Shown piece after piece: positions 47,248 through 59,572 of a stretch of DNA of 64,000 nt (its first letter is position 1; each line of letters opens with the position of its first letter). Source of the stretch: Adiantum capillus-veneris. Its lineage: Eukaryota; Streptophyta; Polypodiopsida; Polypodiales; Pteridaceae. The notes under the pieces were generated by a model, which ran no database searches, was not told where the DNA came from, and was given only the letters and a program-made list of their open reading frames with translations. The stretch is taken from positions 93,793,221-93,857,220 of the forward strand of contig CM043956.1 of NCBI GenBank assembly GCA_014529385.2, written 5' to 3'. A program made the position numbers and the translations under genes.

Positions 47248-48920
47248 TTACTTCATTCTTTGTTTTCCTTGATGAATTTGTTGGAGCATCTCCTGTGTGA
47301 GCGGTAGATGATACCTCTTCAGTCGACATCCACTAATCCAATTTGGCATTTCTTCACCTGCTAATGTAGCAAGCTTGACAGCTCCACTTTGTGATAGATC
47401 ACTAATCACAAATGGTCCCATCCCTCGCTTTTTAAGTTTCTTGGCATGTTGCTTCAAGGTATAAACAAGTATGTAATCACCTGTTTTGAACTCTTTGATA
47501 CGCACATGTTTGCCAAAAATTCTTTTTGTCTTCTCCTTTTAGCATAGATTGAAGCAATAGCTCGTAAGCGGAGTTCATCTAGCTTTTCAAGATCATCAAT
47601 TCTTGAAGAGAGCTCATGCCCTGTCCATTCTAAGCTTTTTGCTACTCGTAGAGTTGGAATTAAAAACTCTATGGGTAGTATAGCATTTAGGCCAAACACC
47701 ATGTTGTATGGTGTTGTTCCTATTGATGTTTTGTAAGCTACCCTTTATGCCCATAGTGTTGAGTGTAGCTGTTGATCCCAATCTGTTCTTGATTCTGACA
47801 CTATTTTAGTGAGAACCGTGCATAGGGTTTTATTTGTGGCCTCAGCTTGCCCATTGACCTATGGATGGTATGGTGCAGATTTCCTATGAATGACCATGAA
47901 CTCCTCTAGCAGATATTCAATGACTTCATTGAGAAAATGTGTTCCACGGTCACTGGCAATTTCTATTGGTAACCCGTAACGTACAAAAACATTCTCATAC
48001 AAAAATTGTGCCGTGGTGCGTGCATCAGCTTTTTGTGTTGCTTTGGCTTCGACCCATTTTGTGAGATAGTCCGTAGAGACAATGATATATTGGGTATGGG
48101 TGCGATATGCAGGGGGTGATATAGGTCCCTCAAAATCAATGCCCCATTTTGCAAATGCTCTTGCTCCCATCATTGGCCGTAATGGCATCTCATCTCTTTT
48201 TAATGGCACCTGGGTGAGTTGACATGCGTCACAACGTTTTACAAACTCTTCAGCATCCATGTGCAATGTAGGCCACCAAATTCCTACGGTTAAGACAATT
48301 TTTGTCGTCTTATCACCCGAAAAATAGCCTCCAGTTATTCTGCTATGTGCATGTTCTAGAATCAGCAGGTATTCGCTTTCACTTGCACAGATTCTAAGTT
48401 GATTGTCCTTACCTCGCTTATAGAGTTGGTTCCCAATTAACTGAAAGTCACGAGCTTCCAGCTCTATAGCTTTTTTCCGTGCTCTTGTGATGTTCTCAGA
48501 GAACGTCCTGGTGGTTAAGAAGTCAATGATATATTGACTCCATGTAGGTGCTATGATTACCTGAAACAAAGTTGCGTGATCCACTCATCGTTTGGCACTA
48601 CATATAGTACAATTGGTAACATAAGAATGTGTGTCCGCATACATAGTTGGCCAATAAACCCCTAACTGTTTCAGTATTTGGTGTGTCTTCACTGTTGAAC
48701 AATGAAATGCACAACCCTGGACATGTGCCTCTTCAAGGTAGCACTCGAATTCTTCCGGATTTATACATAATCGTAGGATTAGGTCCGATCCAAGATGATA
48801 CAGCCGTCCTGCTATCAACTGGAAGTTTTTTGTTTGTCGAATTGTTTGATGTTTGGATCTGCATTCCGTATTATCAAACCCACTTCCAAAGGAAAGAACG
48901 CTAACAATTTCCTGAGACCA
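47248..48920 (-). pseudogene. pol: Integrase with duplicated zinc-finger module
   Basis: Two successive modules occur: 48588-48920 (WSQEIVSVL ... FQLIAGRLYHLG ... HVQGCAFH ... CTIC) and 48216-48542 (WSQYIIDFL ... FQLIGNQLYKRG ... HAHSRITGGYF ... CDAC). Each comprises a linker and an HHCC zinc finger, offset by 378 nt (126 codons). An in-frame TGA at 48585-48587 lies between them. The DDE core follows: KWGIDFEGPI, IEIASDRGTHF and, past a TAG in the common HPQVNG motif near 47860, GQAEATNKT. A C-terminal segment (FKTGDYILVY, GMGPFVISDL) ends near 47250. A normal integrase has one such finger. Confidence 0.85.
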
Positions 48921-50632
48921 TTTGGGTACCATTTCAATGTTGAAAAGATAAGCATCTGGTATGTCATCATCTACTCCTTCAGGAGCTTCCCCATTGTGTA
49001 TCCTTGAAAGATAATCCGCTCGTAGATGGGTTTTACCCTTTTTGACCACCACTGTGAAGTCAAATTCTAGCAATATAATAAACCAACATACGATTCTCCC
49101 TATATTGCAAGGTTTATTTACCAGGTACAAAAGAGCTTGATGATCTGTGAAGAACACAAATTTAATTGCAAGCAAATAATGCCAAAATTTCTTTACAGAA
49201 TAAATCATTCCTAACCCTTCCCGCTCGGTGGTTGTGTAGTTCTTTTCCGCACTGTTTAACTGTCGGCTCGCATAGCAAACCGGAAAATCCATTGTTTCGT
49301 CTCCGGGTTGAGCTAGAATACTTCCAATGACATATGCTGAAGCATCAATGTGCACATGGAATATCTTTTCCCAATCTGGTGCCTTTAGTATAGGTGTTGA
49401 TATAAGGTTTTCCTTCAGCTTTTGGAATGAAGTTTCACACTCCTCGGTCCACTCGAAATTGACTAGCAAACGATATAGAGGTTGTGCGATAACCGCATAC
49501 ATGTATATGAATCTTCGATAATATCCGCAGTGTCCCATGAAGGATTGCACTTGTTTCACATTAGTAGGCCTGGGTAGGTCTACAATGACTTTGACTTTGT
49601 CTAGGTCAGTGGTTATGCCATTTCTTGAGACAATGTGTCCTAAGATTCGTCCTTGCTTAACCATGAATACACACTTTTCCGGGTTAAGACAGATTTTGAT
49701 ATGTCTTGCACTTTTCAAAGACCTTTTGCAAATGGTCAATATGTTCCTCTCGTAGAAGAGAGTGTACACACAGGTCATCCATGTAAATTTCTAAAAATAT
49801 TCTTAGGTATTCCTTGAATGTGTGAGTCATTAACCTTTGGAAAGTGGGTGGTGCATTAGTTAAGCCAAAATGACATAACTCGATACGTGTAAATCCCCCA
49901 TTCTGTGGCAAACGCTGTTTTGTGTTGATCCTCCCTTGCTATTGTCAGTTGGTTGTATCCTGAAAACCCATCCAGAAAGGAATAAGCGCGTTTCCTGGCC
50001 ACTCGCTCAAGTACATGTTCTGTAATTGGCAAGGGATAATTATCCCTTATGGTTGCTGCATTCACCTTCTTGAGGTTTACACACACTCGCAGTTTTCCAT
50101 TCTTTTTGGGAACTACCACAATGGGTGACACCCAATCTGTATGTTCAATCTCATAGATGAATTCAGCTTCCATCAGTTTATCAATCTCTTCTTTGATTCG
50201 TTTAGCAAATGTGTCATTATATGTATAAGGATGTTGTTTGCTAGGTTTTGCATCCGATTTCAAAGGAATTGTATGTTGGCATATCAATGGATTAACTCCT
50301 TTGAGGTCTTTATAGGACCACACGAACACATCTTTATACTTCTTGAGAAGTTGTGTTAGCTGTTCTTCCTCCTCAGGCTCTAAATCGTTAGCTATATAGA
50401 CCGGTTGAGGCTTTTCACCTGGTTCTGCGAGGTCTATCGTTTTTGCATTTTCAGGCCCATCGTAAGATTCTTGGTTGGTTCTTTCCCTGACTGGTGGTGT
50501 CATGATGATTTTTCTGTCCTGGATGGTAAATTTTCGATAGTGTGATGGTACGTTCATGTTTCCCTTTTCTGACTCCCCTTTACCATCACTATCTTCTTCA
50601 GTAGTCCATATCTCTCTCAAAGACCGTTTCAA
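48921..50632 (-). pseudogene. pol: Reverse transcriptase and RNase H of the giant element
   Basis: RT begins after LLKKYKDVFVWSYKDL with WVSPIVVVPKKNGKLR, NLKKVNAATIRDNYPLP, FSGYNQ and then, after a frameshift near 49890, FGLTNAPPTFQRLM and the catalytic IYMDDLCVHS (near 49780). A second frameshift near 49740 leads to the thumb (ILGHIVSRNGI). RNase H keeps VHIDASAY, EREGLGMIYSVKKF, FTDHQALLYL and RADYLSRI, i.e. all acidic catalytic positions. There is no second RNase H. Confidence 0.88.
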
Positions 50633-52203
50633 TTCTTGGTATTTCTATTTACGCTCCAGTTTGGTCCACTCTTGGTCTTTTGTTGTTTCTTTTTTTTATT
50701 TTTGAGATTTTTGTGATTTTGTTTCGTTTTTAGCTTTTTGTATCTGTTTTATTTCCTCTCGCGTTCTTTCTTTTTGATTTTTTGAGAATCTTTCTGATAT
50801 TTGATCTTTTACACAATCCTCTGCTTTTACAAGCATCAAATGGTGAGTTTTACCTTTTATCCTGGGCATCAGGTTCTCTCTCGCTTTGTTTCTTGCTCGT
50901 TTCCTACTATAGCGTTCTTGGCGTCTAGGGTGTTGATTAGCAAAATCATAAATCTTGATATTCTTGGTTTCATTTCCACGCCCACTTGAGGTGTCTGAAC
51001 ACTCATTATCTGCATCATCATTTACTTCCAAATGTTCAAAGGAGTTGTAAAACTCTTCTTGTTCTGATGGTTCTACCGTCTCTTTTTCTGGTATAATGCT
51101 TACAATGTAATAGGGTAACACATCATAGCCATCCTTATCGCAAAATTTTGTTGTTGGAATGTCGGTAATGGTACAGACATCCAATGTTGCTAGTATGTGT
51201 TCCCATTCTAGAGGTTCCAAGGCATCTTTAGGAAAAGGTTCCAAAATATACTCTTTGTCTTCAATTGCTCTTTCCAAGACGCATTCCTCTCTTCTTAAGC
51301 TTCCACAATGTGAAGCTCCGCACATCCATAGCTCTTTTGGTTGCCCTAACCATGATGGGAGTTCTGATCCTGCTACTGTAGCCGAATCAAACTCTTCCAC
51401 AGGTGTTTGGTTCACATCTTTGTAACTATGGTCTTTCAGGTGTATTTTAGTTGTTGTCTCACCATGTCTGAGGTATATGTGTTCATAACCCCAATCTTGG
51501 ACCATCTTCAATTGTTGCATGAATGGTCGTCCCAAGATGATCTCATAATTTTTCTTTTTGTCGAAATCGACTATTGGAAATGATGCTCATACTCGATTCC
51601 GCACGAAGTGACAATCACTTTTTCTAAGAGTCCTAGAGGCTTCTCCATGAACCCATCTGTCGATTGCAGTTTCATTCTTGTAGCCCTCAAAGCTAGTTTT
51701 CCCCATTTTTTCCAGATTTCCTTGGTGTCGATAGCAACTCCCGCTCCACTGTCAAGAATAGCTTTCGAAACTACTCCTTGGAATTCTACTGGTAGTGTGG
51801 TGTTTCCATCTTCTCCCTCACAATATTCTCCAACCTTTTTCAATGGTACTGGCCTAGTGTTCAGTTAAGGCCTGTCCAACTCTCTGATCCCTTCTTGTAG
51901 CTTCAAGGTGGGGTCTTTCACTCCAAATTTTTCTAGGCATTTTCCTACTGTGGTCCACATGTTTGGCCTTAACCTTAGGAGTTCTGCTAACGTGATTGTG
52001 CATGTCACCGGGGTGGATAACAACTCAATCAATCCTTGCGAATCCATCACCTTGTTAGAAGAAAGTCTTTGAGATGGGATTTCTCTCACTTCCGGCTTGG
52101 CTTCGTACTCTCCCAGGTAAGAGGGTAAAGTTCTCAACGAGTCTGGTTGGTTGTGCCCCGAACTAATTGATCCTTGGTCTCTAACCTTGTGAATGTATCT
52201 CAA
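50633..52203 (-). pseudogene. pol: Protease and linker of the giant element
   Basis: A retropepsin with AILDSGAGVAID (near 51745) and ILGRPFMQQL (near 51535). A TAA near 51865 and a frameshift near 51560 break it. The linker that follows (51535-50696) is charged and ends in a Lys/Gln-rich run. Confidence 0.82.
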
Positions 52204-55200
52204 AGTTCATTTGCGACCTTGCCTCAAATTCTTCAATAGGAGGTAATATCACATTATTTTCTTTTATCGTGCTATTCATGTGGTTACTCATCCTATTAGC
52301 CTCATTGGCCTCACGGATTTGCTTCCACAGATCGTCTAGACCGTTACAGTCCTTACCCATTTCTGCCAATATTTTAGGCTGGAACCCGTCACTTGTCCCA
52401 TCTGTGGTATGTGGCACTATGATAGGCTCTCCTCTGGACTCATAGGCATTAGTGAGTCTTTCCTTTGTTTCCACATGTTTCTCTAAAGTTGGTTGGATAG
52501 GGGTTGGAGCTGGTGCCTCATGCCAATTTGCAGGTTTACACAGCGGGTCTTCCATCAATGATTGAGCTGTTTTGATCATCTTTTTACACATATCCAACCT
52601 CTGTTTTTCTATTTCTGCATATGGATAAGTCATCCACCTTTGCTCCTGGGTTCGGTTCTTTTTAAGTCGAGCTTCATAAGCTTTTAGAAGCGCATCCAAC
52701 TGCTCATTCACCTTGTCTGCCAGTATAGATCCTCCTGATCCTGCACTTTTGGGCTCTGCTATTTTCTTAGGTGCTATGGTTGCTGTGGTGTGTGATCTTA
52801 GGCTAGCTAGATCCTCTAACCACTCCAACCTGTCCTTTGTATGTTTCAACTCCTCGGATAGGGCTGTTTGCTCTCGTTCTTTCCTGGCTTTCCTACGCGC
52901 CTTTCTAGCTTTCCAAGTGCTTCTCTGATTTCTCGTTTCTGAACCTTGGGCGTCGGTTTTTGGTTCTTCAACTATGGGTTCGTTCGTCCTTCTTTGAGCT
53001 TGGGCTCGTGTGACCTCCTGAATAGGTATGATTGTTTCATTTTCCGATCCTCCACTGGAAGGTACTGTTTCTAACATGTTCAAGGTGGTTTTTGCTCCTT
53101 TGCTCGGGTTTTTAGGGCAATCGGGAATCAAATGAGTAATTCCACATTCTGGGCAATATGCATTGACTCGAATGATCTCATCATGAGGACAGTCTCTCAG
53201 CCAATGGTCTCCACCACACTTGTAACAGGGTCCCTTGGGTTGTTGAGGTGCTCCTTGAGCTCCTCTTTGTTGGTAAGCATGTCTCTGTCCGCCCATGCCT
53301 CCATTGTCTATGAACAACAATGTTCGTTCATCTAAGCTATATCTTCCTTCTCTTGCTGCCTGTGTAGCAGTTGGTGGTCATGTATTTCCTTTCATGCTCC
53401 ATGGTTCTGGTGTTGACGGTTCTTTCGGTGGATAATAGACAGGGTTTTCCACATATCCATTGGGATCTTCATACTATGCATGCATAGGCACCAAAGCCTT
53501 ATCCTCTGATTCAGTTACTGTTGGTGTATATCTTATACCAAATGGTCGTAATCCTGGTAGGGGTGGTTGTTGCCCCAACACCGGTTGTGGTCTTTGTACA
53601 CGTACAGGTCCTGGTAAGTTGCCTGCTTGATATCTAGGCATCGGTGGAACTTGAGGGGAAGCTACTGGAGCTTGGGGAGCGTAAGGTCTCTCTCTCACAT
53701 ATCCTTTGTTATAATAACATTCCTCGGTCCCATGGTTTGTCCATTTTTGTTCAATAGCACACCACTTGGGCTGTTTAGCCTGGGGTTTGGCGTACAAGTT
53801 GATCTTTTTTAGCACTTCATCTACAAGCTGCTCCTGGTTTACCGCTACTTCTCCTTTCGGTGCTGTCTTAGAAGACTTGCTTCCACTTTGTTGTGAAGAC
53901 GATTCGTCATCAAGGTCCTTGAACTCTCCTTCTTTGTAGACTGCACAATTGTCCACAAGGTAAAGAGCCTCCTTGGTCAACTCATTCAACGTCGTGCTCC
54001 TCTTCATATGTAAGTCTTTCTGGAGATCTTCATTCCTTAGTCCTTGGATGAATATCAGCATAAGTCTGGACTGAGTTGGCAGTTTTCAACAGGACAGGAC
54101 TTAACATATCTTTTTAGTCTTAGGGCTGCCTTTCGTACAGATTCTCCATCTTTCTGTTTGAATTTATGGATCTGTGAGACGGTATTATGAGCTATTCCCC
54201 TTTGAGAGAATTCCTCGATAAACTCGTCAAACACTTCCTCCATCGACTCAAAGTCTCTACGCTCCACATAGTCAAACCAAGTGGCAGCATCATCCTCTAG
54301 GGTTAGTACAAACCCTGCAAATTGGGTAGAAAAATCTAACACCTCTTCAGCTCTAATTACACGCACAAAGGCTGCTACATGATCTCTTGGGTCTTTGCTT
54401 CCTGCGTATTTCTTGTTTACCCATTTTTGCGCTTGAGAAGGTCTAATTCTTCGATGGTCTACAAACCTCATCATTGGATCCCCCCGTCCTAGTCGATATA
54501 CCTCCTCAGGCCTTTTGTAATAGGCTGGTTCCTCTCCCAGTGGTGCTCCTAAGCCATAATTTCTAATGGTTCTCGCTGGAGGTGGTTCTTTCCTTCGAGC
54601 TCGTTCTATGGGTGGTCCTCCAGGCTCTGTTGACCCTTGAGTCTTTGGCTTGCTCTCTGTCTGATACCTTGAATAGAGTGGTGGTTCTTGAAAATCCCTG
54701 TGCCCTCGTGCGGCTTGATAACCATCTTGGTTTTGGTCTGGTTCCATTGTTGCACTCTACTGAAGCCATGCCTGCAATGATGGCTGGTTTGCTGGTTGGT
54801 CTTGGTTGTTGAATGCTTGCGGTCGGGTGGAATGTGAGGCTCTTGGCACTTCCTCAGGGGCATATGCTGATGCTTCTGGACCTATTGTCCTCTCTACCTC
54901 CTCTGGGAGAATACGTTGGTGTTCTCGCCCATATCTATCAACAAAAACTATACCCTTTCCCGTAGCAGTTTCATAAGACAATAAGTAAAGAGCCTTGTCT
55001 TTGCTTAATTCATTTACGTATGGTTCTTTGCTATGAAAGTAAGAGACTATACCCTCACTCTCATGTTTGTAGATTCCCACGTTCTCATTATAAGTTGGAA
55101 CCCTGGTTGTTTTCTTATCATACATAAAAATAGCTCCGGGCCGATCAATGTTTGGTGGCGGTTCTTGAGTTTCTGAAACCATTTTTCCTTTCGCCACATT

Positions 55201-55680
55201 ATCTCCATATCTGTTGTAATCTTCAGGGTTACTAACTATTAAATAGTGGTTCCCCTTTTCGTCTCGGAATCTATCTCCATCATCATACACTCGGATTATC
55301 TCCAATCTTTGAGTTGGCCTCTCTTCGATACAAATGCACTTGCAGCCTCGATAGTCAGAATAGACTAGGGCTTCGCTCGAATTTGTTCCCTCTAAGAAGA
55401 TCACCGTGAGCTTGGAATCATTCAAAGGATTTTGGGAGGTGCTTCCTCCTCGCATAGGTCCATCATAGGTGAAACCTCCTAGCTGTTGACTACCCATCAT
55501 GAAGAAAGATTTGACTGACGAAGTGTCAGTATCACTACCTTCCTCAATAATCGGTGCTAGCAGATCTAGCCTTGCCTGAGCTACACTCTCTTCGATGGAC
55601 ACTAAGCTACTTTGGTCACATGCCACCTTCTGGTCTCTAACAATGTATCTTCCTGATCTTAAATTCATCAAACTTATCAA
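52181..55680 (-). pseudogene. gag: gag of the giant element, about 1,150 codons
   Basis: Starts at ATG 55680 (MISLMNLRSGRYIV). A 300-residue N-terminal region of unknown fold is followed, past a TAG near 54755, by a Pro/Arg-rich linker. The retrotransposon gag core lies near 54100-54400 (DPRDHVAAFVRVIRAEEV, DDAATWFDYVE, FIEEFSQRGI). After a frameshift near 54060 and stops near 53474 (TAG) and 53378 (TGA) come two zinc knuckles, CYKCGGDHWLRDC and CPECGITHLIPDC (53230-53110). A long helical, charged tail follows. Gag is unusually long for Ty3/gypsy. Confidence 0.82.
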
Positions 55681-57478
55681 TGCAATTTATCACAAATCCA
55701 ACCACTCACCTATCAAAGGGTCAATTTCTACACAACTTCTTGCTTTGTTGCTGAATATATCTGTACACAAGTGTTTTAATTTCGGCAATCGAATCAAAGC
55801 ATTTATCTGCTAGAGGTTATCTTAGTAATGATTGGTATAACTGGAGAGTTAATCCCAACCACTACTGTATTTTATACAGTACTAATGTTCTAGATTAGGT
55901 TTGCTAGTCTGAAACAGTACTACCCTCAGATGTTGGTCAATTTACGCGAAAAAGTCTGAATTCAATCTTTGCTTCGTCAAATGGGAAAACAAGGTCCAAA
56001 TTCACTTCTGAGAGAAGTTCTGGAACCCCTAAGCCAAATAGAATCTCATTGTCTATGCCAGGTCAAATTTTCTTTGCAGTATGCCTCAATAGACATCCTA
56101 CGCGTAGGATGTCTCCTGCTGTGTTTTGCCTGGAATTTTGCACTGTGGTTTCCCCTTGTTGTGTTGATCTTACAGCTGCTTTTACTTTTTGATTTGGACA
56201 CCTATTAACTGGTCAATGAGTCAGAAATCTGTTCCTACAGCCTGTTGCTGATATTGATCAGTCTAATGAACTCCAAATTGGACCAAAATTGACTAGGAGG
56301 CTTGCCTTAGGCTATACAACACCTAGCTATGCTCACTGTCAAAGTCTGGCTTCAATTTGTTGCTTTAGACATCCTACGCATAGGATGTCTTTTTTATCAG
56401 AATGGCTTCAAACTCAAAGCCCAGGCTCTCCTTGAGTTGCTGATCACTTTGGTATACTCAAAATTTAGTTTGGAGTCCAAAATCACTCAAAAGACATCCT
56501 ACACGTAGGATGTCTTTTTGGCCTGTTTGACCCCAGACTTGTCCCACAGCTTCCCCTTGATGTCAGTAACCCAGTGGTATGCTTAGATTTTGGTTTGGAT
56601 GTCAAAAGTCTCAATTTTCAGCTGTTCTTGCCTTTTTCAATCAAAAGTGCTAAAGTCCACTTTGAATCAAATTTTCTCACCCAAATGAGGTGAAACCCCT
56701 TTCAGCCACTCAATATATCATGCAAGACATGCTCCTGCAGCCATCTTGTGGTTTTGGTCTCAAAATAATGTTTTGGTACTATTTGGGTAGGATGTCTGGC
56801 AATTTCAGTCTATCTGGCCTTATCCTGTCAAGATATGGTCAAATTTCCACTTTCCTCTTGAAGTTAGGGTAAACCCTACCTTCTGAACACACTGATCAAC
56901 TCAAAATCCCAAAATTCCTCCCAGATTAGCCTGTAGACATCCTACGCGTAGGATGCCTTCTGGCTTAAAATTAAAAAATTTTCTGACAGGAATGCTCCTG
57001 ATGCTCTGTAGATCTATTAGAAACACTCACAGTAACTTTTGGACTTCAATTAGGCTTTCAAACACACTTTTACGTCTTTTACAAACTTGTAATGACTTTA
57101 CCAAGCAAGTGTGCATGCATGAAATGCTCTAGATCCTGAATCATGATGTCCTACTTACCCTACTCCTATCTAGCATGTGAAATGGTGATAATGGTGTTTT
57201 TGGTTGCTTTTTGGCCTCTCCGAACTCTGAAGCTCTCCTCTCACCGCTTCTACCACTCCAACTCCTACTCTAGAACTCGACTACCACCTAAAACTACCTA
57301 AGTCTACCTTATCTACCTAAGTCGAAGGATCTAGGCCAGGCACACGCTTCCTAGACTCCCTCTAAGACCTAGAGAGTCCTCCACCCTCTGATCCTATCTA
57401 AATGTAAAATGAGACTCTTGGCAAGCCAAAAATCCCAATCCTCAAGGATTAGTCTCGGTCACCTACCTAAGCTTTTCG
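55681..57478 (-). other. Leader of the giant element
   Basis: A 1.8-kb untranslated region between primer site and gag start, holding the second palindrome array. Pyrimidine-rich near the primer site (57200-57470). No long open frame. Confidence 0.6.
56091..56958. repeat. Array of 24-bp palindromes in the leader
   Basis: Four more copies of the AGACATCCTACG palindrome: 56091-56114, 56367-56390, 56492-56515 and 56935-56958. Spacings are 276, 125 and 443 bp; the sum of the last two (568) is twice 284, so three of the four fit the 285-bp period of the array at 43351. Copies at 56091 and 56935 keep the central ACGCGT. A half-site also occurs in each LTR (39111-39121, 57850-57860). Confidence 0.95.
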
Positions 57479-57496
57479 TCCCCGGCAGTGGCGCCA
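57479..57496 (-). promoter_or_regulatory. Primer binding site, tRNA-Asp-like
   Basis: Minus strand TGGCGCCACTGCCGGGGA, one base from the LTR end CATCA. It resembles the TGGCGCCGTTGCCGGGG site of Athila/Tat/Ogre-type elements, with a change in the middle triplet. Confidence 0.85.
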
Positions 57497-57497
57497 A

Positions 57498-58442
57498 TGA
57501 TGGATGGATACGCCGCGACGGACGTCAGCACAGCGAGAACTCACCTAACATGTAATGTCAGCTAAGGACGAAGATCAACCCGCAGGCACGTGGAAGCAAG
57601 TATAAGGTGTCAACATACACTCGACCAACTCCTAACTAATTCCTACAAAGGTCTCTACCAATTGTCTAAGTCACAGCCTTCAAGAGTGTATAAGAGGAAA
57701 CTTCCTACAACGCTTTCTAGAGTCGAACACCCATCAAGCAATCTCGAAACACCATAGAACTTGAAGGAGATCCTACTAATACCAATAGGTCGCTCTCCCT
57801 AAGGTCTATGAACAAAAATCCTGACCCAAAACACCTGGTGCAGAAACACGTAGGATGTCTGGCCGAAATCCGTAGGTCTTCATTTCCAAAATCTAAAGTG
57901 CCTAATGTGTAGTTCTACTCAATGTGAACGCGTGGATATGCTTCAATGAAAAATCGGACAACGTATGCTCACCCAAACACCCGATGAAGCTTGTAGAAGG
58001 AGCTCACAAGACCGGACCGTACACGCGCAATGTAGGTATCGGCGCGTAGCTCTCCTCGGAGGTAACACGCTTCACTTCTCCACACTCGATTCCGACCACC
58101 GGAGCACACGTAGCGTCAAGATGAAGCTCACTCTCTCTCTCTCTCTCTCTCTCGTACACAGTACGCTCACTCACAGACTTCAAAACTTGTTTTAAAATGA
58201 CAAAAGGTTTTTTCATTAAGGTCGAAAAGTGGTATATAGACCTTACAATTTCTCAAACCCTAAAGTTCCAAAATCAACCATCTACTTAATCTAACTATCA
58301 AAATTGGGATACAATCTGGAAACTTTTGTAAGTCCCAATAATTACAAGGTGAAAAATCAAGTTTTCCTCAATGAATGAATAATTACAAAAAGAATAATCT
58401 TCCGAATAGTTAGATTCCGTGGGGTGTGTCTAGCTTCTAATA
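57498..58442 (-). repeat. 5' LTR of the giant element
   Basis: Starts TGATGG on the + strand next to the primer site and ends TCTAATA at 58442 (the other LTR has TCTAACA). Contains a short CT tract (58133-58153). Confidence 0.88.
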
Positions 58443-59572
58443 CTAGGTTGCAACAAGCTATGGACAACCCTACTTTGCAAGCTGAAGTTACTCATCAACA
58501 CCTTCATGCTTATGTGATTTCCCTTCCTCTCTAAGAGGAGAGAGAGAGCTTAGGAGGCCTCTTGATGAGACTCCCAGAAGAAGACTCTCTCCCATAAGAG
58601 AGGAGGAATCCAAAGAGCGAGAAAGGAGTGAATCACTAAGTTCCTCAAAGATGTGGTTCCACAAAGATGGCGGTCTAAACGATCACCAACTCTTCTCAAG
58701 AGAAAACGGTCAACCCATAGTCCTTCTCTTCGTCACTCCGAAAGGGAAGAGAGGAAACAAAGGAAGAAAAAGGCAAGAAAGTGGTCACCCTCTTCTCCTT
58801 GTTCTTCACCATCCTCCTCTCCGACGAAAGCAACAATTATTCTCCTAGAGAATACAAGAGGAGAGGACATCGCAAATCCTACTCTTCATGGAGTAGGTCC
58901 CAAAAGCTCAAGAAATTCAAAGAGGGAGGAAATAGTATCTCTTTTCTTACCTATGATGAAACCTTTGGTGCTACCGACAAAGTATTGGCCTTCATCCAAC
59001 AATTTGATGTGGCCTTTGGAGACGAGGGCTTCACAGAATCCTCCATGCTATTTTATGTAGCTATGCACTTCCAGAAATATGCTTGTCAATGGTGGGCTAG
59101 CCTTCGTGGCAAGGCGAAGCCCCAAAAACATGGAAAACTCTACGAGTTTCCATCATAAAGAAAATCCTTGCAAGCAATGCAAAGGACAAAGTGCTTATTG
59201 AATGGCAGAGTTTGAAGATGCTCTCCAACGAGTCTATCCATAAATATGTGGACAAGTTTTGGGATTTACATCTCAAGGCTACTGTCTTTCAAAAGATAGA
59301 CTTTGCCGAGGAAAAGAAACAATTTTGTGCGAGATTACCTGAAGAAATGGCTGAGTATGTAAACTCTCAATGGCTTGTTTCTATCACCGAAGTAATCCTT
59401 CGCACATCAATTTCCAACCAGGGGCTAAAAGGAATGCCAAGCCCATGGAAAACAAAGAGCAAAATGATGCAAAGGGAAAAAAAATGCCCAAAACTCGTCC
59501 CACGGCAATTCCAACAACAACAATCCGTCCAAGGAGAAGGGAGTTTAGAAAGGTAAAAATAAAATCTCTCCT
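58443..59572 (+). pseudogene. gag: Chromovirus gag, 3' part
   Basis: Resumes the gag interrupted at 38747. Coding similarity jumps between frames: TRLQQAMDNPTLQAEV near 58446, then SISFLTYDETFGATDKVLAF and ACQWWASLRG near 58940-59110, then EWQSLKMLSNESIHKYVDKF near 59200. These are retrotransposon gag core segments. Stops near 58533 and 59156 and several frameshifts break it. Confidence 0.72.

Larger units (their letters stand above)
38748..58442 (-). mobile_element. Giant (19.7 kb) Athila-like Ty3/gypsy element with extra modules
   Basis: LTRs at 38748-39692 and 57498-58442 enclose, on the minus strand: primer site, 1.8-kb leader, gag, protease, RT, RNase H, integrase with doubled zinc-finger module, a second retropepsin-like domain, a spacer with a palindrome array, and a 3.4-kb extra reading frame before the 3' LTR. 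The tRNA-Asp-like primer site and an extra frame downstream of integrase are known from Athila/Tat relatives. Only one, intact-looking RNase H is present, which argues against Tat. No target duplication is visible (flanks CCCCA and CTAGG). All frames are broken. Confidence 0.88.

Noticed and set aside
43351-56958. Repeated palindromes as a CRISPR array
   Set aside because: Spacing is about 285 bp, the spacers are related to each other, and the context is a plant retrotransposon. There are no cas genes.
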